From Penium margaritaceum (Eukaryota > Streptophyta > Zygnematophyceae > Desmidiales > Peniaceae), in NCBI GenBank assembly GCA_023375785.1, contig SZWC01003890.1:1-64000 (forward strand): a stretch of 64,000 nt of DNA, in the 5' to 3' direction. Below the pieces are notes generated by a model. That model did no database searches. It worked only from the letters and a program-made list of their open reading frames with translations, and had not been told where the DNA came from. The position numbers and the translations under genes are program-made. This document shows, one piece after another, positions 32,553 to 43,659 of this stretch (its first letter is position 1; every line of letters begins with the position of its first letter).

Positions 32553-35500
32553 AAGCCTCTTGAGGTACAGGTCTCGTTCAAGGACCAACGTGATGATCTT
32601 GGCCATTGGATCTGGTCGTCGTCTTAGAGCATCCGCTGAGTTAGTTTTTCCAAGATGGTACTCGATGTTGTAGTCAAAAGTTGGACTTAAGGAACTTCAT
32701 CCATCATGGTCAGAGACGGCTAACATTTGGTTGAGAATTGATGTTTTTCCGGGTGTAGTGGTTGGTGACATTGTTGGTATTCCAAGTAGCACAACCATTT
32801 ATTGAAGTGTGAAAATTTGTGAGCATTTGTTTTTCAAGAACTGCGTAGTTGAATGCCGGTCCGTGGACTTGAATTCCGTTCCATGTAGTTTTTGCAACAT
32901 GTACATAACCTATTGTTCTACACCACCATTGTCGTGGGGGAGAACAGCTCCAATAGCTCTATCGGACGCATCGTTGGCCATGACGTTGACCACTATTGGA
33001 TCTGCCAATTGTAAGGCTGGCATCAAGGTTAGAGAGTTTCTCAAGGAATTGAGCGATTCTTGTTATTTGTCCCCCCGATTCCGCTTGGTCGTTTTCCGGG
33101 TGAGAAAAGAGAGGCGCCTTGAAAAGGAAATAGGGATCACCTTGGTCTCCATGATGTAGAGACTGCCCTCATGCTTCGCCTCCATCACGACCTCTCCGTC
33201 GCCGTCGATGCGCACCACTACGCATTTCCTGCGGAAGAGCACCTCATACCCCTTATCCATAAGGGGATGATACTCAAGATTTCAGCCAGGTCGGGGACGT
33301 GCTGCACATCACGGATTGTGCACAGCTCCTTACCGCCCACCACCACTTCCACCTCCACGTCGCTTTGGCCAGCCAACGGCTCGACTTTGTCGTTTGCGAC
33401 AATCATTCCCTTGGAGGACTTCTTGTAGGTGATGAACCCCACCTTCTCGACCTTGGCCCTGGAATCCAGGCAACGCATTCTGGCCTTCTTGTGGAAGTGA
33501 TTCTTGTTGCCGTTGAGGAGCGACCTGCCTTAAGCGTTTTTGCCGCCGGCCTTTGCGTCCTCCGGGCACTCACGGGCCCAATGGCCCTCCTTGCCACAGT
33601 TGCGGCGCCCACCTTTCTTTGTGTCCTTCTTGCCGCCGCCTTTTCCATTGTTTCCTCTGCCCATGTTTTACAAGTCGACACTAGTAGTTCAAAAAGCCCC
33701 AAAGAGCTTGGACGTTCCAAACATTTGTACCTATTGGTCAATCAACAAACGCCTCCACTTTTTTTGGGTCCATGTCGGTCCTTTCACCTCCAATAATGTG
33801 GCCCAAAAACTCTATCAAAGGATGACCTAAGTCAAATTTTGTGATTTTCCTAAAAAAAATCTCTCTTTGGAAACTTTTGACAATTTTTTTAGATGTCTAT
33901 CATGCTCCTCTGGGGTGCGGCTGTACACCAAGATGTGGTTGAGATACACGACGACAAAGTCATTGAGGTATGGATAAGCAATGTTGTTTATCGCCACCAT
34001 AATTATTGTAGAGGCATTTGTGATTCCAAACGGCATGATCGTGAACTCGAAGTGTACATATGGTTTGTGGAATGTTTTTTTCTCGATATCCTTATTGGAC
34101 ATACGGATCTGATGATAGTCGTTGCATGGGTCAATTTTGCAAAAAATTCGGGCTCTGGTGTGTTGGTGAAACTATTCATCTACTCGAGGAAGAGATAGTG
34201 GTTTTTTATGGAGATTTTGTTCAACGCTCGGTAGTCTACCCACATCCGCATCTCTTTGGTTTTATTTTTCACAAAAAACGCAGGTACCGCGTAGGATAAC
34301 ATGTAGGGTCTGATGAACCCCTGACTGTGCATCTTGTCCAGCTGTTTCTTGGGTTTGGCCAGCTCATGATCACTCATCCGATAAGCCCCCTTCACCACCA
34401 GTCTGCTACCAGCTTCAGTCGATGTTTCGTTGTGAAGGCAGCCCTCAGGGTAGTTCGTCGGGAGAAAACCGGTCAAACTCCTTGATGAGCTCCGCAATTG
34501 CCTTCATTACGACTGTGAAATTTTTGGGTGTTGAGGCCGTTGGTGTCGCCTTAGGAGCTGAGATTTCTTCCGCTTTCCCTGCTTCCACGTGGAATAGCCA
34601 GGCTTGAGCTCTATGCTTCAGATATTTCTTGGCCACGTCCAAAGACATCGTTTGGCATTTTGTGGCTGCTGTAAACTCCTCTGCTGCTTCCACCTCTGCT
34701 GCTTCCCGTAACCGCTGTTGCATTGTGGGTCGCTTGACCACAGGCAAGTGTTGATTTCTGCAATTAATCATGACGTGAAGTGATCCGTCACTACTTTCAG
34801 CATGCGGATTGTACCGGTACAGAAAATCTCGTCCGAGGGTGGATTTTGTGATCGCTCATTGGTTAACTTCTCTTGACCGTCATGTCATGGAGATCTCCAA
34901 TTTGCAATTAGAGTGGTTCATGAAGTCACGGATGTGTAGCCGCCCGACTACAGTTTTTCCTTCAAACATTTCTAGCTTGGTGTGGAAACCCGGCTTCCAA
35001 GCCATGTTGTTTCTGATGAAACCATGAGAAGCTCCTCCAACCAGTAGTGCCGGTACCGTCATGCAATTTTTACAACCCCTGGTTTGTACCTTTAGCAATA
35101 TCACCAGTTGGTCGTCCTCGTAACCCTCAATGAAAATTGTGATCTCAGGAACTCTTTTTTGCAGCCATGGAAGGCGCTCAGATGGGTGATTGGTCGGTGC
35201 ACAGTTTTCTAACTAGACAAGAGCCTTGTGCTCTGCTCTTGTCCTTTGTCATTTTCTGCAACTTCCTCTCCTTTTTGGCTTGTTGTTGCCGCCTTCGGCA
35301 GTCACCCGAGATACGACCCGACTTCTCACAAGTCTAGAAGAGCCGTTAATTGTGTTGATTGACGGTATCACCATTGGAGATGAGGTTTTCATAGACTGTG
35401 GCTTGTGCACCATAAAAGGAATTGTGGCTTTGGGGTCTCCAGCCATTGGATTCTTGTATCTAAGCGTTGTTGTTGGTGCTATCCATGTGATTGGCTGTTG

Positions 35501-36560
35501 CAATCATTCACGAAAGGTTGTCGTAGATGCCAAACATGGAAATTTCTCATCGAATATCTCGCTTGTGGCTGTTGTTGTAGTAAAAACATTGGTTTTCGGG
35601 GGAGAGGTCACTATCGTCAATGATTTTGCATAAACACCGAGTGTACTCCGCCACGCTGGACTGGTGACGCAGGAATTTGAGTCTGTATCCTGCGTTATGT
35701 TTCTCGTTGAGCTTCCAAACACGAAGAGGGTTGGCATGCACGAAGTCACTCCACATTTCTGGTGGCGCGAGAGGGTCGTGCCAGATCAGATTAATCTGCT
35801 CCACAGGTAGCACGCATGCGATTGACGATGTGAGAGCGATTGACGATGTGAGAGCGGTTGCGTGAGCCATTGATCCAGCTCAACCGGTCTCTTGTTGCCG
35901 TTGGATGGCCTTTTCATCGGACCACCAGCTCAAATCTGTGCCACGCAAAAACGAGGTCACACGGTCAATGTTATTCTTGTCGTGATTGGCCACAACAGCA
36001 GTAAAATACACCTGAAAACTTTTCAGCCACATCTTGACTGTCGGTCCCTTGGAATTCTCAGAGTAAAACGGCTCGGGAAGTGGTGGTTGGATCTACAGCT
36101 CACATGACATGGTAAATTTCTTCAGGGGAGCACTGTTTTGCATGCACAAGAATTTTGAAGGTCCTCCATCACCGCGTTGAGTTGTTGGAGCAGATTTGTT
36201 TTCAGGCTCTCAATTCCCGACAACATCTAGTACATGTCTTTGTTCATTTGCGCTTGTTGGCCGGTGCCTCCCATTGTGCCAGGTTTTTCCCCGATGGGCT
36301 ACGGTGGGGGCAAAGGGCTCGCTAAAGCAAAGGGACCCATCACCAGGTTGGCTGTCAGGCTCGTTGGTGCTACGCAATTTTCTTCAAACGTTGCCACTGT
36401 CGTCTTGTTCACCTGGGAGCTTCCTTGTTTGTGCGCGGTTGATCCTCCATCGTCAGAGCACTCGCTTGGGGCTGCTACTCATTGCCGTTTGTGCTTTCTC
36501 CATTCACCAATATCTTCACGAAGTCTACGATCTTCCAAACTGTGGAGATGCACAGATGAA
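32553..36560 (-). pseudogene. Gyp-B RNase H, reverse transcriptase, protease and gag region
   Basis: On the minus strand, gag-like sequence lies at about 35.4-36.5 kb, a protease-like region at about 34.7-35.2 kb, RT at about 33.8-34.5 kb (YAVPAFFVKNKTKEMRM and the FGITNAS and ILVYSRTPEEH phrases), and RNase H at about 32.6-33.1 kb. It aligns with Gyp-A 12.3-15.7 kb. A scrap of copia family B sits between RNase H and RT (33130-33668). The whole is heavily broken. Confidence 0.78.
33130..33668 (-). mobile_element. LTR-less internal scrap of copia family B inside Gyp-B
   Basis: The minus strand encodes the family-B gag knuckle and protease stretch: VEKVGFITYKKSSK followed by DVEVEVVVGGKELCTI, matching Cop-B1 (39.1-39.3 kb) and Cop-B2 (51.5-51.7 kb). 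No LTR, primer site or polypurine tract accompanies it. On both sides the sequence is ordinary gypsy, similar to Gyp-A near 12.8 kb. It is thus a roughly 540-bp captured or leftover piece of another element. Confidence 0.75.
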
Positions 36561-36589
36561 TCATGCCAGGTTATAGCCATTCGCCTGTT

Positions 36590-36866
36590 GCCAGGTGTGA
36601 CTTTACATGCCAGGTGTGACTTTACAAAAGTCTATAACCTTCAAGCAGTCAACCAAAGAATATCAAAGTATTGACATAGTTTATGACATTTTTTGACCTT
36701 TTGCATGGTGATTGAAGTTGTGAGAAACTTCTAGAACAGAACATTGGAGGACAAGGCAGCTGGCCAAAGATTTCTTGGCCAAACAACATGAAAATCCATA
36801 CATTGATTCGCCGTGGGCCATGAATGTAATGATAGAAATACCCACTCACAGAGTTTAGGGACTCGT
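36590..36866 (-). repeat. Gypsy LTR remnant (between Gyp-B and Gyp-C)
   Basis: It shares the cagtcaacc.aa.aatat block and the gggactcgttta end with the LTR at 24682-25210. It joins the gag side of Gyp-B on its left and the integrase end of another gypsy on its right, so it could be one LTR shared by two tandem gypsy copies. An 18-19 bp tandem duplication (gccaggtgtgactttaca, 36590-36626) lies at its left edge. Confidence 0.6.
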
Positions 36867-36995
36867 TTACCATTGAAGTGGTGATCAACGTCTTGGAGGT
36901 TATCATAGGACTCCTAGCTGCTCTGCACAGCGTCATAGCCATGCCAGTTGACCAAATACTTACTTGTTGAGGTATGGTCAATGGAGGGCTCTTTA
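36867..36995 (-). pseudogene. Gyp-C 3' end fragment
   Basis: It aligns with the 3' internal region of Gyp-B (about 25260-25395), sharing gatcaacgtctt/gatcaatgtctc, gtcatagccatgcca/gtcgtagctgtgcca and related blocks. It stops where the 124-bp tandem array begins. The next piece of the same gypsy region appears at about 45263, on the far side of the array. Confidence 0.6.
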
Positions 36996-37034
36996 CACAA
37001 TTGTTTTTCAATGTGTCCATGTGGTGTGTAATTT

Positions 37035-37569
37035 TGTCCTATGTGAAGCACTTGATCCCTCTCAGTGCACGATTTTTCCGTACATGAAACGGTGGACCTC
37101 CACCCATGTAGGAGGGGATCAATGGGGGTAGTGTAGGAGGGAAGTACGCTCGTTATCCATACAAAAATATACTGATCACATACTCAGTGGATGATATCAT
37201 CTTGCATGGGACCTCTCACCCGCACTCCTATGGAGATCCAGTGTGTGGGACTAGTGCACGAGGACAGTTCACTTGGTTCCCATATGAAAATACACTATTT
37301 ACGCACTAAGTGCATGCTTTTGTCTTACCTGTAATTTGGATCCCCACCCATATGGGGGAAGGTCCAGTACGTGGGTGTAGTTTATGTGGACAGGGCATTC
37401 ATTCTCCATACAAAACTACACAGATCATGCACCCACTACTTGAATTTTTCTCATATGGATCGTTGGCACCCACTCCTATGGGGGGTCCAGTAAATGGGGC
37501 TAGTGAATAAAAATAGTGTACTCGTTCTCCACACAAAATTCACTTTTCACACTCTCATGAAGTGATTTT
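37035..37569. repeat. Satellite 1, left part (~124-bp unit)
   Basis: About four head-to-tail units, recognised by the recurring ggtccagtg-like block near 37118, 37236, 37362 and 37485. Each unit also has a cactcagtgcgtgatttt-like block and a tctccatacaaaa-like block. The array is cut at 37569 by Cop-B1 and continues at 43660 in the same register. There is no coding sense. Confidence 0.85.
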
Positions 37570-38128
37570 TGTTGAACATTGCCCCTCTGCATGCCCAAGT
37601 GCGGCGCTGGGAGGCGCCGACGAGCTGCAAGAGAGAGGAAATTCCTTGTCAACGGATCTGGAAACTCGATGATTGCTTGGATCCTGAAATGGAGGATTGC
37701 CCCTCAAATTGGACAAGTCGTTGAGTCCGGTGAAAGTTGTTTCACCGGAATCGGACTAGTAATGAGGGAGATATGGGCTTCCAAAGTTGGGGTGTGCGCG
37801 GCGGTTCAGGGAGCCGGCTACGGTTCGACTTCCGGTGAATAAATGACCGGAACGAGTAACAAAATGCTATCTGGGGATTATTCTCTGGAAGATCTGCCGA
37901 GGCGTCCGGTGGATGATCCGCCGGATTTCAGGAGTGCTGTTTGTTCCTGAGGGACTTCGCCAAAATCCTGGATCGGAGTCCGAAGCTTAGTAGTACAGTT
38001 TGTTACTCGTGGACTTAGTCAAAACTCCGACTGGAGGTCCCTGAAAAGGTTTCGACCACCCACACAAAACATAGCCGTAAGCTCAGTAGACCCGCCGAGC
38101 CACATTGGAATCGCACTCCGGTTTCTGA
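37570..38128 (+). repeat. Cop-B1 5' LTR
   Basis: It begins tgttgaacattgcccc and ends ccggtttctga, matching both ends of the 978-bp 3' LTR but shorter overall. The family-B palindrome ggtggatgatccgcc (37911-37925) is present. Confidence 0.85.
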
Positions 38129-38132
38129 AAGA

Positions 38133-38147
38133 GAGTTATGGGCCCAC
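38133..38147 (+). other. Cop-B1 primer-binding site (anticodon-arm type)
   Basis: GAGTTATGGGCCCAC, 14 of 15 bases complementary to the initiator tRNA-Met anticodon arm, a few bases after the 5' LTR. Confidence 0.8.
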
Positions 38148-38227
38148 AGCCCTGACTCGTCTACAATCGCTCTTGACTTTCGCGGCGGACGGGACTGTCG
38201 TCGGGGACGACATCGCCGCCAAGCTCT

Positions 38228-41200
38228 GTGGTGCCAGAGTTGAAGACTGCGCAAATGGCCCAGAAGGAGACGCAACCCATCCACAAGTATGCAGGTAGCC
38301 CTGGCTACGGGCTATGGAGGTGGCACTTTGAGCTGCACTTTGCGCATAAGGGGCTGCTGGAGGTCATGAAGGGAACTGAAGTCCTTGACAAAGCGACGGC
38401 GACGGAAGCGCAGAAGGAGGCCTTCGCAAAGAAGAACACGGAGGCGCTCATGCTGCTGGTGTCCTGGATGGCCGAGTTGCAGTGGGGCTACTTCGAGGAT
38501 TGCAAGTTGGCAGCCGAAGCTTGGCAAAAACTCTGTGCCATCCATGAATCCAAGTTGCTGGCGAACAAAATCTTTGCAATGAAGCGAATGCTGACAATGA
38601 GAATCAAGGAGGGAGATGATGTCATCACCGCTATGCAGCAGATCGAGTTACTCACCTCACAGTGCAATGACATGGGGTGGAAGATCGACCCGCAGCTACA
38701 GGCGATGGCCCTCCTCATGGCCCTTCCTGACAGTTGGAGCCCTCTCATTACAGTCTTGGGAGGAGGGGCAAAGGACAAGCTCACCTATGGCGCAGTCGCA
38801 GAGTACATCCGCAACGAGGCGCAGCGATGGAGCTGCGGGGAATCCTCGTCGTCTTCATTGGCCCTCGTCACCAAAACGCGTGGTGGCGGAAGCGGGGCCA
38901 TGGGAGGTGGTGGACATGACGGCGGCAAGAAGGGCGCCAAGAAGAGTGCGTGCCGAAGGAGGGCCACTGGGCCGGTGAGTGCACCGAGGAGGCAAAGACC
39001 GGCGGCAAAGATTCCAAAGGAAAGAAGGCGCTCCTTAACGGCACTCAAAACCACTACCTCAAGAAGGCCAACCGGCGATGCGTTGACTCCACAGCGGAGG
39101 AGCATACCCATGTCGAGAAGGTTGGGTTCATCAACTACACCAAGTCCAGCAAATCCATGGTGGTCGCGAACGACAAGGTCATGCCAGCGGCTGGCCAAGG
39201 AGACGTTGACGTGGAGGTGGTGGTTGGAGGAAAGCGGGTGCAGCGCGTCATCAAGGACGTGCATCATGTACCTGGCTTGGCTGACATTCAAAGTGTTAGG
39301 CACCTGACTGACAAGGTGTACGAGGTTCTCTTAAGGAGAAGAGGGCCAGTCGTGCAAAAGGACGATGGCGGTGAGCCTGTGTTGGAGGCTAAGCACGAGG
39401 GAGGTCTCTACATAGTGGAGACCAAGGTGATCCACACGGCGACAGATTCAGCAAACTCGCAAGAACACACCGTCAACCTGGCCAAAGGAGGGGGAGCTGA
39501 TCTGGAGCTCTAGAACCAACGACTGGGACATTCCTCACTCGCAGTCGTGAGGGAGATGGCGAAGCGCAAGCTGGTACGCGGCCTCGTCATTGACGGTGCA
39601 AAAGAAGCGACAGATGCAGCAAAGCACAAAAAGTGTGAGGCTTGCATTTTGGGTAAGGCATGGTGCAAACCATTCAACGAGAACGTGAATCGCGCCTCGG
39701 ACCTGCTGGAGGTTGTGCACAGTGACGTGTGTGGACCATTCAAGATGGCGTCAAAGAGCGGTGCACGTTACTTTGTCACCTTCATAGATGACTACAGCAG
39801 AAAACTCTGCGTGTACTTCATGAAGCGGAAAGGCGAGGTCCTAGACCGGCTGAAGGAGTATGTCGCCGCGGTGGAGAGGCAGACTGACCGGAAGGTCAAA
39901 GCGCTACGCAATGACAACAGCGGAAAGTACTTGGGCTATAGCAGGTGGATGAAGCAGCAGGGCATAAAATGGCAACCAACTACGCCGTATCCGCCTTAGG
40001 CGAATGGCGTGGCGGAGCGGACAAACCAGACACTTAAGGCTGTAAGCCAAAATCCGGGACTTGCAAGTCGGACTCGCAAATCCGAGTCCGGACCCAGACT
40101 CGCAAGTCCAAATCCAGTGTCCAGAACCGACGTGGACTCGCAAATCTCACCTTGACCTCCTACAACGAGACAACGACGACAAAGAGGGGATCATTGTAGA
40201 TTACATGAATACAATTATTCCTTCTCTATTAGTTACATGTTGAGTTCACATGACTTTAGAGTCACAAATTTCAAAAACACATTGATTATAACCCTTTTTT
40301 ATTAGATGATGCACCAGACTCACAATTCTTGCTCACCAGACTCGCAAGTCCAGGAGACTAGACTCGCAAGTCTGGGACTCGTGAGTCCGAGTCTCAGACT
40401 CGCAAATCCGAGTCTGGCACTGGACTCAGACTCGCAAGTCAGGTTCCAGGCTCAGAATCGAGGTTCCAGACTCGCGAACACCCTTACAGACACTGCTGAA
40501 CATGGTACAGACCATATTGGTGGATGCAGAATTGCTATGAAGCTTCTCAACGGAAGCTGTACGTACGGTGAGCTATACCATCAACCTCACTCCTACAGCA
40601 GTGCTGCAGGAGAGGAGCTGCTGGAAGACGCCGCAGGAGGTTTGGAGCGGGCGCAAGCCATGTGTGGTACACCTGAAAGTGTTTGGGTGCAAAGCCCATG
40701 CGATGGTACAGGCTGCGCAGAGGCGCGACATCATGCTGGAGCCGCGGGCAAATTCGTATCTCTTCCTTGGCTATGAGAGCACGCATAAGGTGTACAGGCT
40801 CTAGGACATGCGCTAGGAGGAGATAATCCGCAGCCGAGACGTTGAGTTTGACGAGCAGCAGAGCTACATTAGCAGCAACGACGCGGGCGTGGTGGACTCT
40901 CCAAAGATGGGAGAGTGGTTCCAGCTCCTTGATTACGAGGAGCCGGCGGACGCCGAAGTTGAGGATGCGACATCAGAGCGCGAAGGTGCACCAGCGGTGG
41001 CAGCCAACGCGGAGGATTTTGATGATGAACAAGCTGATGAGGAGATCCACCGGAAGGATCCGGCGGATGAGGCACCTAGGGTGCCAAGGCGTGCACTCCT
41101 GGCAGAGTGTGCATCGGGCGGCGGTGGAAAGTCCATCGGATGCGCCAGTCGTTCGGGCGATGCTTTGCTAGAGTGAGAGAGATCCTTAGGGAGCCGTCCG

Positions 41201-42545
41201 GTCGATGATTCATTGGAGCGTGTTGAGTTGGAGGGATTGCAGTAAAGTGACGATGCGCCACCAAAATCACCATGCCGCAGCGGGAGGTAGCAAAAAATGG
41301 GGAAGCGCTTCGACGTAAGCACCGGTCGATGGATCGGCATGACGCCGTGCATGCTTGCTGCATCAACAAAGCCAAATACCGTGCAAGAGGCACTTGCACG
41401 GCCCGAAGGGGATCAATGGGACGCAGCCATCAAATCAGAGCTGGTGTCCATCACGGAAAATGATACGTGGGAGCTGGTTGACAGGCCGAAAGATGCCAAG
41501 GTCATCGGCTCAAAGTGGGTCTTTAAGACCGAGTTCACAAAGGAAGGTGTGGTTGACAAATACAAGGCACGGCTGGTGGCGAAGAGATATGCAGAGCGTA
41601 AGGGGGAACACTACAATGAGACGTTCACTCCCGTCGCCAAGTTCACAGGCATACAGGCAATCCTTGCGGTGGAGGCCGCGAAGGACATGGAGCCCCACCA
41701 AATGGGCGTAAAGACGGCCTTCCTCAATGTCATCATAGACAAGGAGAGCTACATGGAGGTGCCAGAGGGGATGGAGGCGCCACAGGGCAAGGTGTGTAAA
41801 ATGCGGAAGTCATTGTATGGGCTAAAACGATCGCCTAGATACTGGTACCAACTGATGGACAGCTTCATGGCACAACTCGGCTTCAAGTGCTGTGAGGCAG
41901 ATCACAGCGTGTACGTGCGGCGCGACAAACAGCTCCATGAGATCGTCACACTCTATGTGGACGACCTGATTTTGTGCCCGACGTATCTGCCGAGCCTACA
42001 GCGGCTAAAAGAGCACCTGAGCAGCAGATTCCAGGTGTCGGACATGGAGGAGGTGGAGTACTACCTCGGGGTGAGCACGCTTGAGCTGGGACAGGCCAAA
42101 TACGTGGCCGAGGTGCTGAGGCGGTACAGCATGGAGGACTGCAAACCAGTTGGCAGTCTGGTCTCCACGACCTGTGAACGAACAAGCGGAAGTCCACATC
42201 CGGCTACGTGTTCTTCCTCACTGGTCTAGCGGTCTCGTGGTGCAGCAGAAAGCAAGAGTGTATCGTCACCTCCACAGTGGAAGCAGAGTACATCGCGCTG
42301 GCCGAGGCGGTCAAGGAGGCGGTGTGGCTCCGCAAGTTGCTCGGGGAGCTGGGCGTTCCACAGCAGGACTCTTTGGTGGTGCAAGAGGACAACACCGTCT
42401 CAATGTCACTGACCAACAACCCGACGCAGCACAGGAGGACAAAGCACATTGACGTGCGTTATCACTACGCACGGGACATGGTTGAAAAGGGGCAGGTGGT
42501 GCTGCAACACTACACACGCACAACATGCTTGCGGATTGCTTGACC
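38228..42545 (+). pseudogene. Cop-B1 gag-pol
   Basis: Gag contains the GYGLWRWHFELHFAHKG core and later ALLMALPDSWSPLI. A knuckle-like region lies near 38.95 kb and a protease region near 39.1-39.3 kb. Integrase has VVHSDVCGPF, FIDDYSRKLCVYF and LRNDNSGKY, and is interrupted by the hAT-like insert. RT has WVFKTEFTKEG and the TLYVDDLIL box near 41.95 kb. The RNase H part has [14 protein letters not shown] near 42.28 kb. The order is that of Ty1/copia. It is broken in about seven places. Confidence 0.88.
40035..40486. mobile_element. hAT-like non-autonomous DNA transposon (MITE)
   Basis: A 452-bp insert in Cop-B1 integrase, flanked by a perfect 8-bp target duplication CAGACACT (40027-40034 and 40487-40494). 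Its ends form imperfect terminal inverted repeats: TAAGGCTGTAAGCC on the left and TAAGGGTGTTCGCG reading in from the right. An 8-bp duplication and a TAAGGGTGTTCG-type end are hallmarks of the hAT superfamily. About eleven copies of a 12-bp motif, GACTYGCAARTC (the form GACTTGCAAGTC is a perfect palindrome), cluster near both ends (40057-40146 and 40316-40475) around an AT-rich centre. No transposase is encoded, so it needs one in trans. Confidence 0.9.
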
Positions 42546-42681
42546 AAAGCGCAACCCATTGACCGGCAAGCATTGAGTGTGGCCGGACTTGGGATGACCA
42601 GCTATGATGGGCTGGAGGGTGCAGCGGAAGATGAGTGAGAGCAAGCAGGAGCACCGGGCATGGCAGGTGCAAGGGGGAGAA

Positions 42682-43659
42682 TGTTGAAGATTGCCCCTCT
42701 GCATGCCCAAGTGCAGCGCTGGGAGGCGCCGACGAGCCTCTAGAGAGAGGAAATTCCTCGTCGAAGGATCTGGTGACTTGATGATTGCTCGGATCCAAAA
42801 ATGGAGGATTGCCCCTAAAAGTGGACAAGTCGCTGAATCCGGTGGAAGTTGTTTCACCGGAATTGGACTAGTAACGAGGGAGATATGGGCTTCCAAAGTT
42901 GGGGTGTGCGCGGCGGTTCTGTGAGCCAGTCGCGGTTCGACTTCCGGTGAATAATTGACCGAAACGAGTAACAAAATGCCATCTGGGGATTTTGCTCCGG
43001 AAGGTCTGCCGAGGTGTCCGGTGGATGATCCGCCGGATTTCAGGACTGCAGTTTGTTACTGAGGGACTTAGCCAAAATCCTGCCTCTGAGTCCGAAACTC
43101 ATGAGTACAGTTTGTTACTCGGAGACTTAATCAAAACTCCGACTGAGGGTCCGCGAACAGGTTTCGACCCACATTGATCCCCATCACCGAACTCGATGAT
43201 TAACTCGTCAAAACAGGCCCCAAAGGCGAGAGGGGCACCGCCACTATGCGTAGGGATATCTGCGTCTCTGGAATGGCGTTTTGATGGGTCCTTGATGTGT
43301 GAGGGTGCCTCGGCGGGCAACGTGGTGCGCGCCGCCGACTGAGCGGCTGATTTGGGGTGCTGCACTTTGGCTGACGTAGCGAGAGCTACGGTGATTTGAA
43401 TTGCGCACGGTTTGGTGCGTTGGAGAGCTCATGACTAGTCCTACAAATGTTAAGATCATTTCCATGTTCAAAAACTAATGCAAAGTCGCGTTCTTCCCTT
43501 CGCAAATGTGATTGTCTCACATTTTTCTTCAACTTCCAGAAACATAGCGTGGGGCGACCAGAAAGGTCACGCTTAGACTCAGAACCATCCGTACAAAGCA
43601 TAACCGTGAGCTCAGTAGACCCGCCGGGCCACGTTGGAACCGCACTCCGGTTTCTGACA
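42682..43659 (+). repeat. Cop-B1 3' LTR
   Basis: 978 bp from tgttgaagattgcccc to ggtttctgaca. Inside it, a 59-bp unit starting gtttgttact is present twice in tandem (from 43051 and from 43110). The same doubled unit can be seen in the solo LTR and in Cop-B2. Confidence 0.9.

Larger units (their letters stand above)
24682..36866 (-). mobile_element. Ty3/gypsy element Gyp-B (broken, host of Cop-C2)
   Basis: A minus-strand gypsy copy. It has a 3' LTR (24682-25210), polypurine tract (about 25220-25232), integrase C-terminal part with HPVFHINKLKHYQDP (about 25.5 kb), integrase core (about 25.9-26.3 kb) and zinc-binding part (about 26.35-26.6 kb). The copia Cop-C2 follows, then RNase H (about 32.6-33.1 kb), RT (about 33.8-34.5 kb), protease-like region and gag (about 34.7-36.5 kb), and an LTR remnant (36590-36866). 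The two halves continue each other across Cop-C2 when compared with Gyp-A. It is very heavily broken and old. Confidence 0.82.
37570..43659 (+). mobile_element. Ty1/copia element Cop-B1 (broken), inserted in Satellite 1
   Basis: It is bounded by a perfect 5-bp target duplication atttt (37565-37569 and 43660-43664), with LTRs 37570-38128 and 42682-43659 of unequal length. Parts are: PBS 38133-38147, gag about 38.25-38.95 kb, protease about 39.1-39.3 kb, integrase about 39.5-40.8 kb (holding the hAT-like insert), RT about 41.4-42.2 kb, RNase H about 42.2-42.55 kb, and a polypurine tract (aagggggaga) just before 42682. The frame has about seven breaks besides the hAT-like insert. The shared part of the LTRs looks about 90% alike by eye. 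It is younger than the array it splits. Confidence 0.92.
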
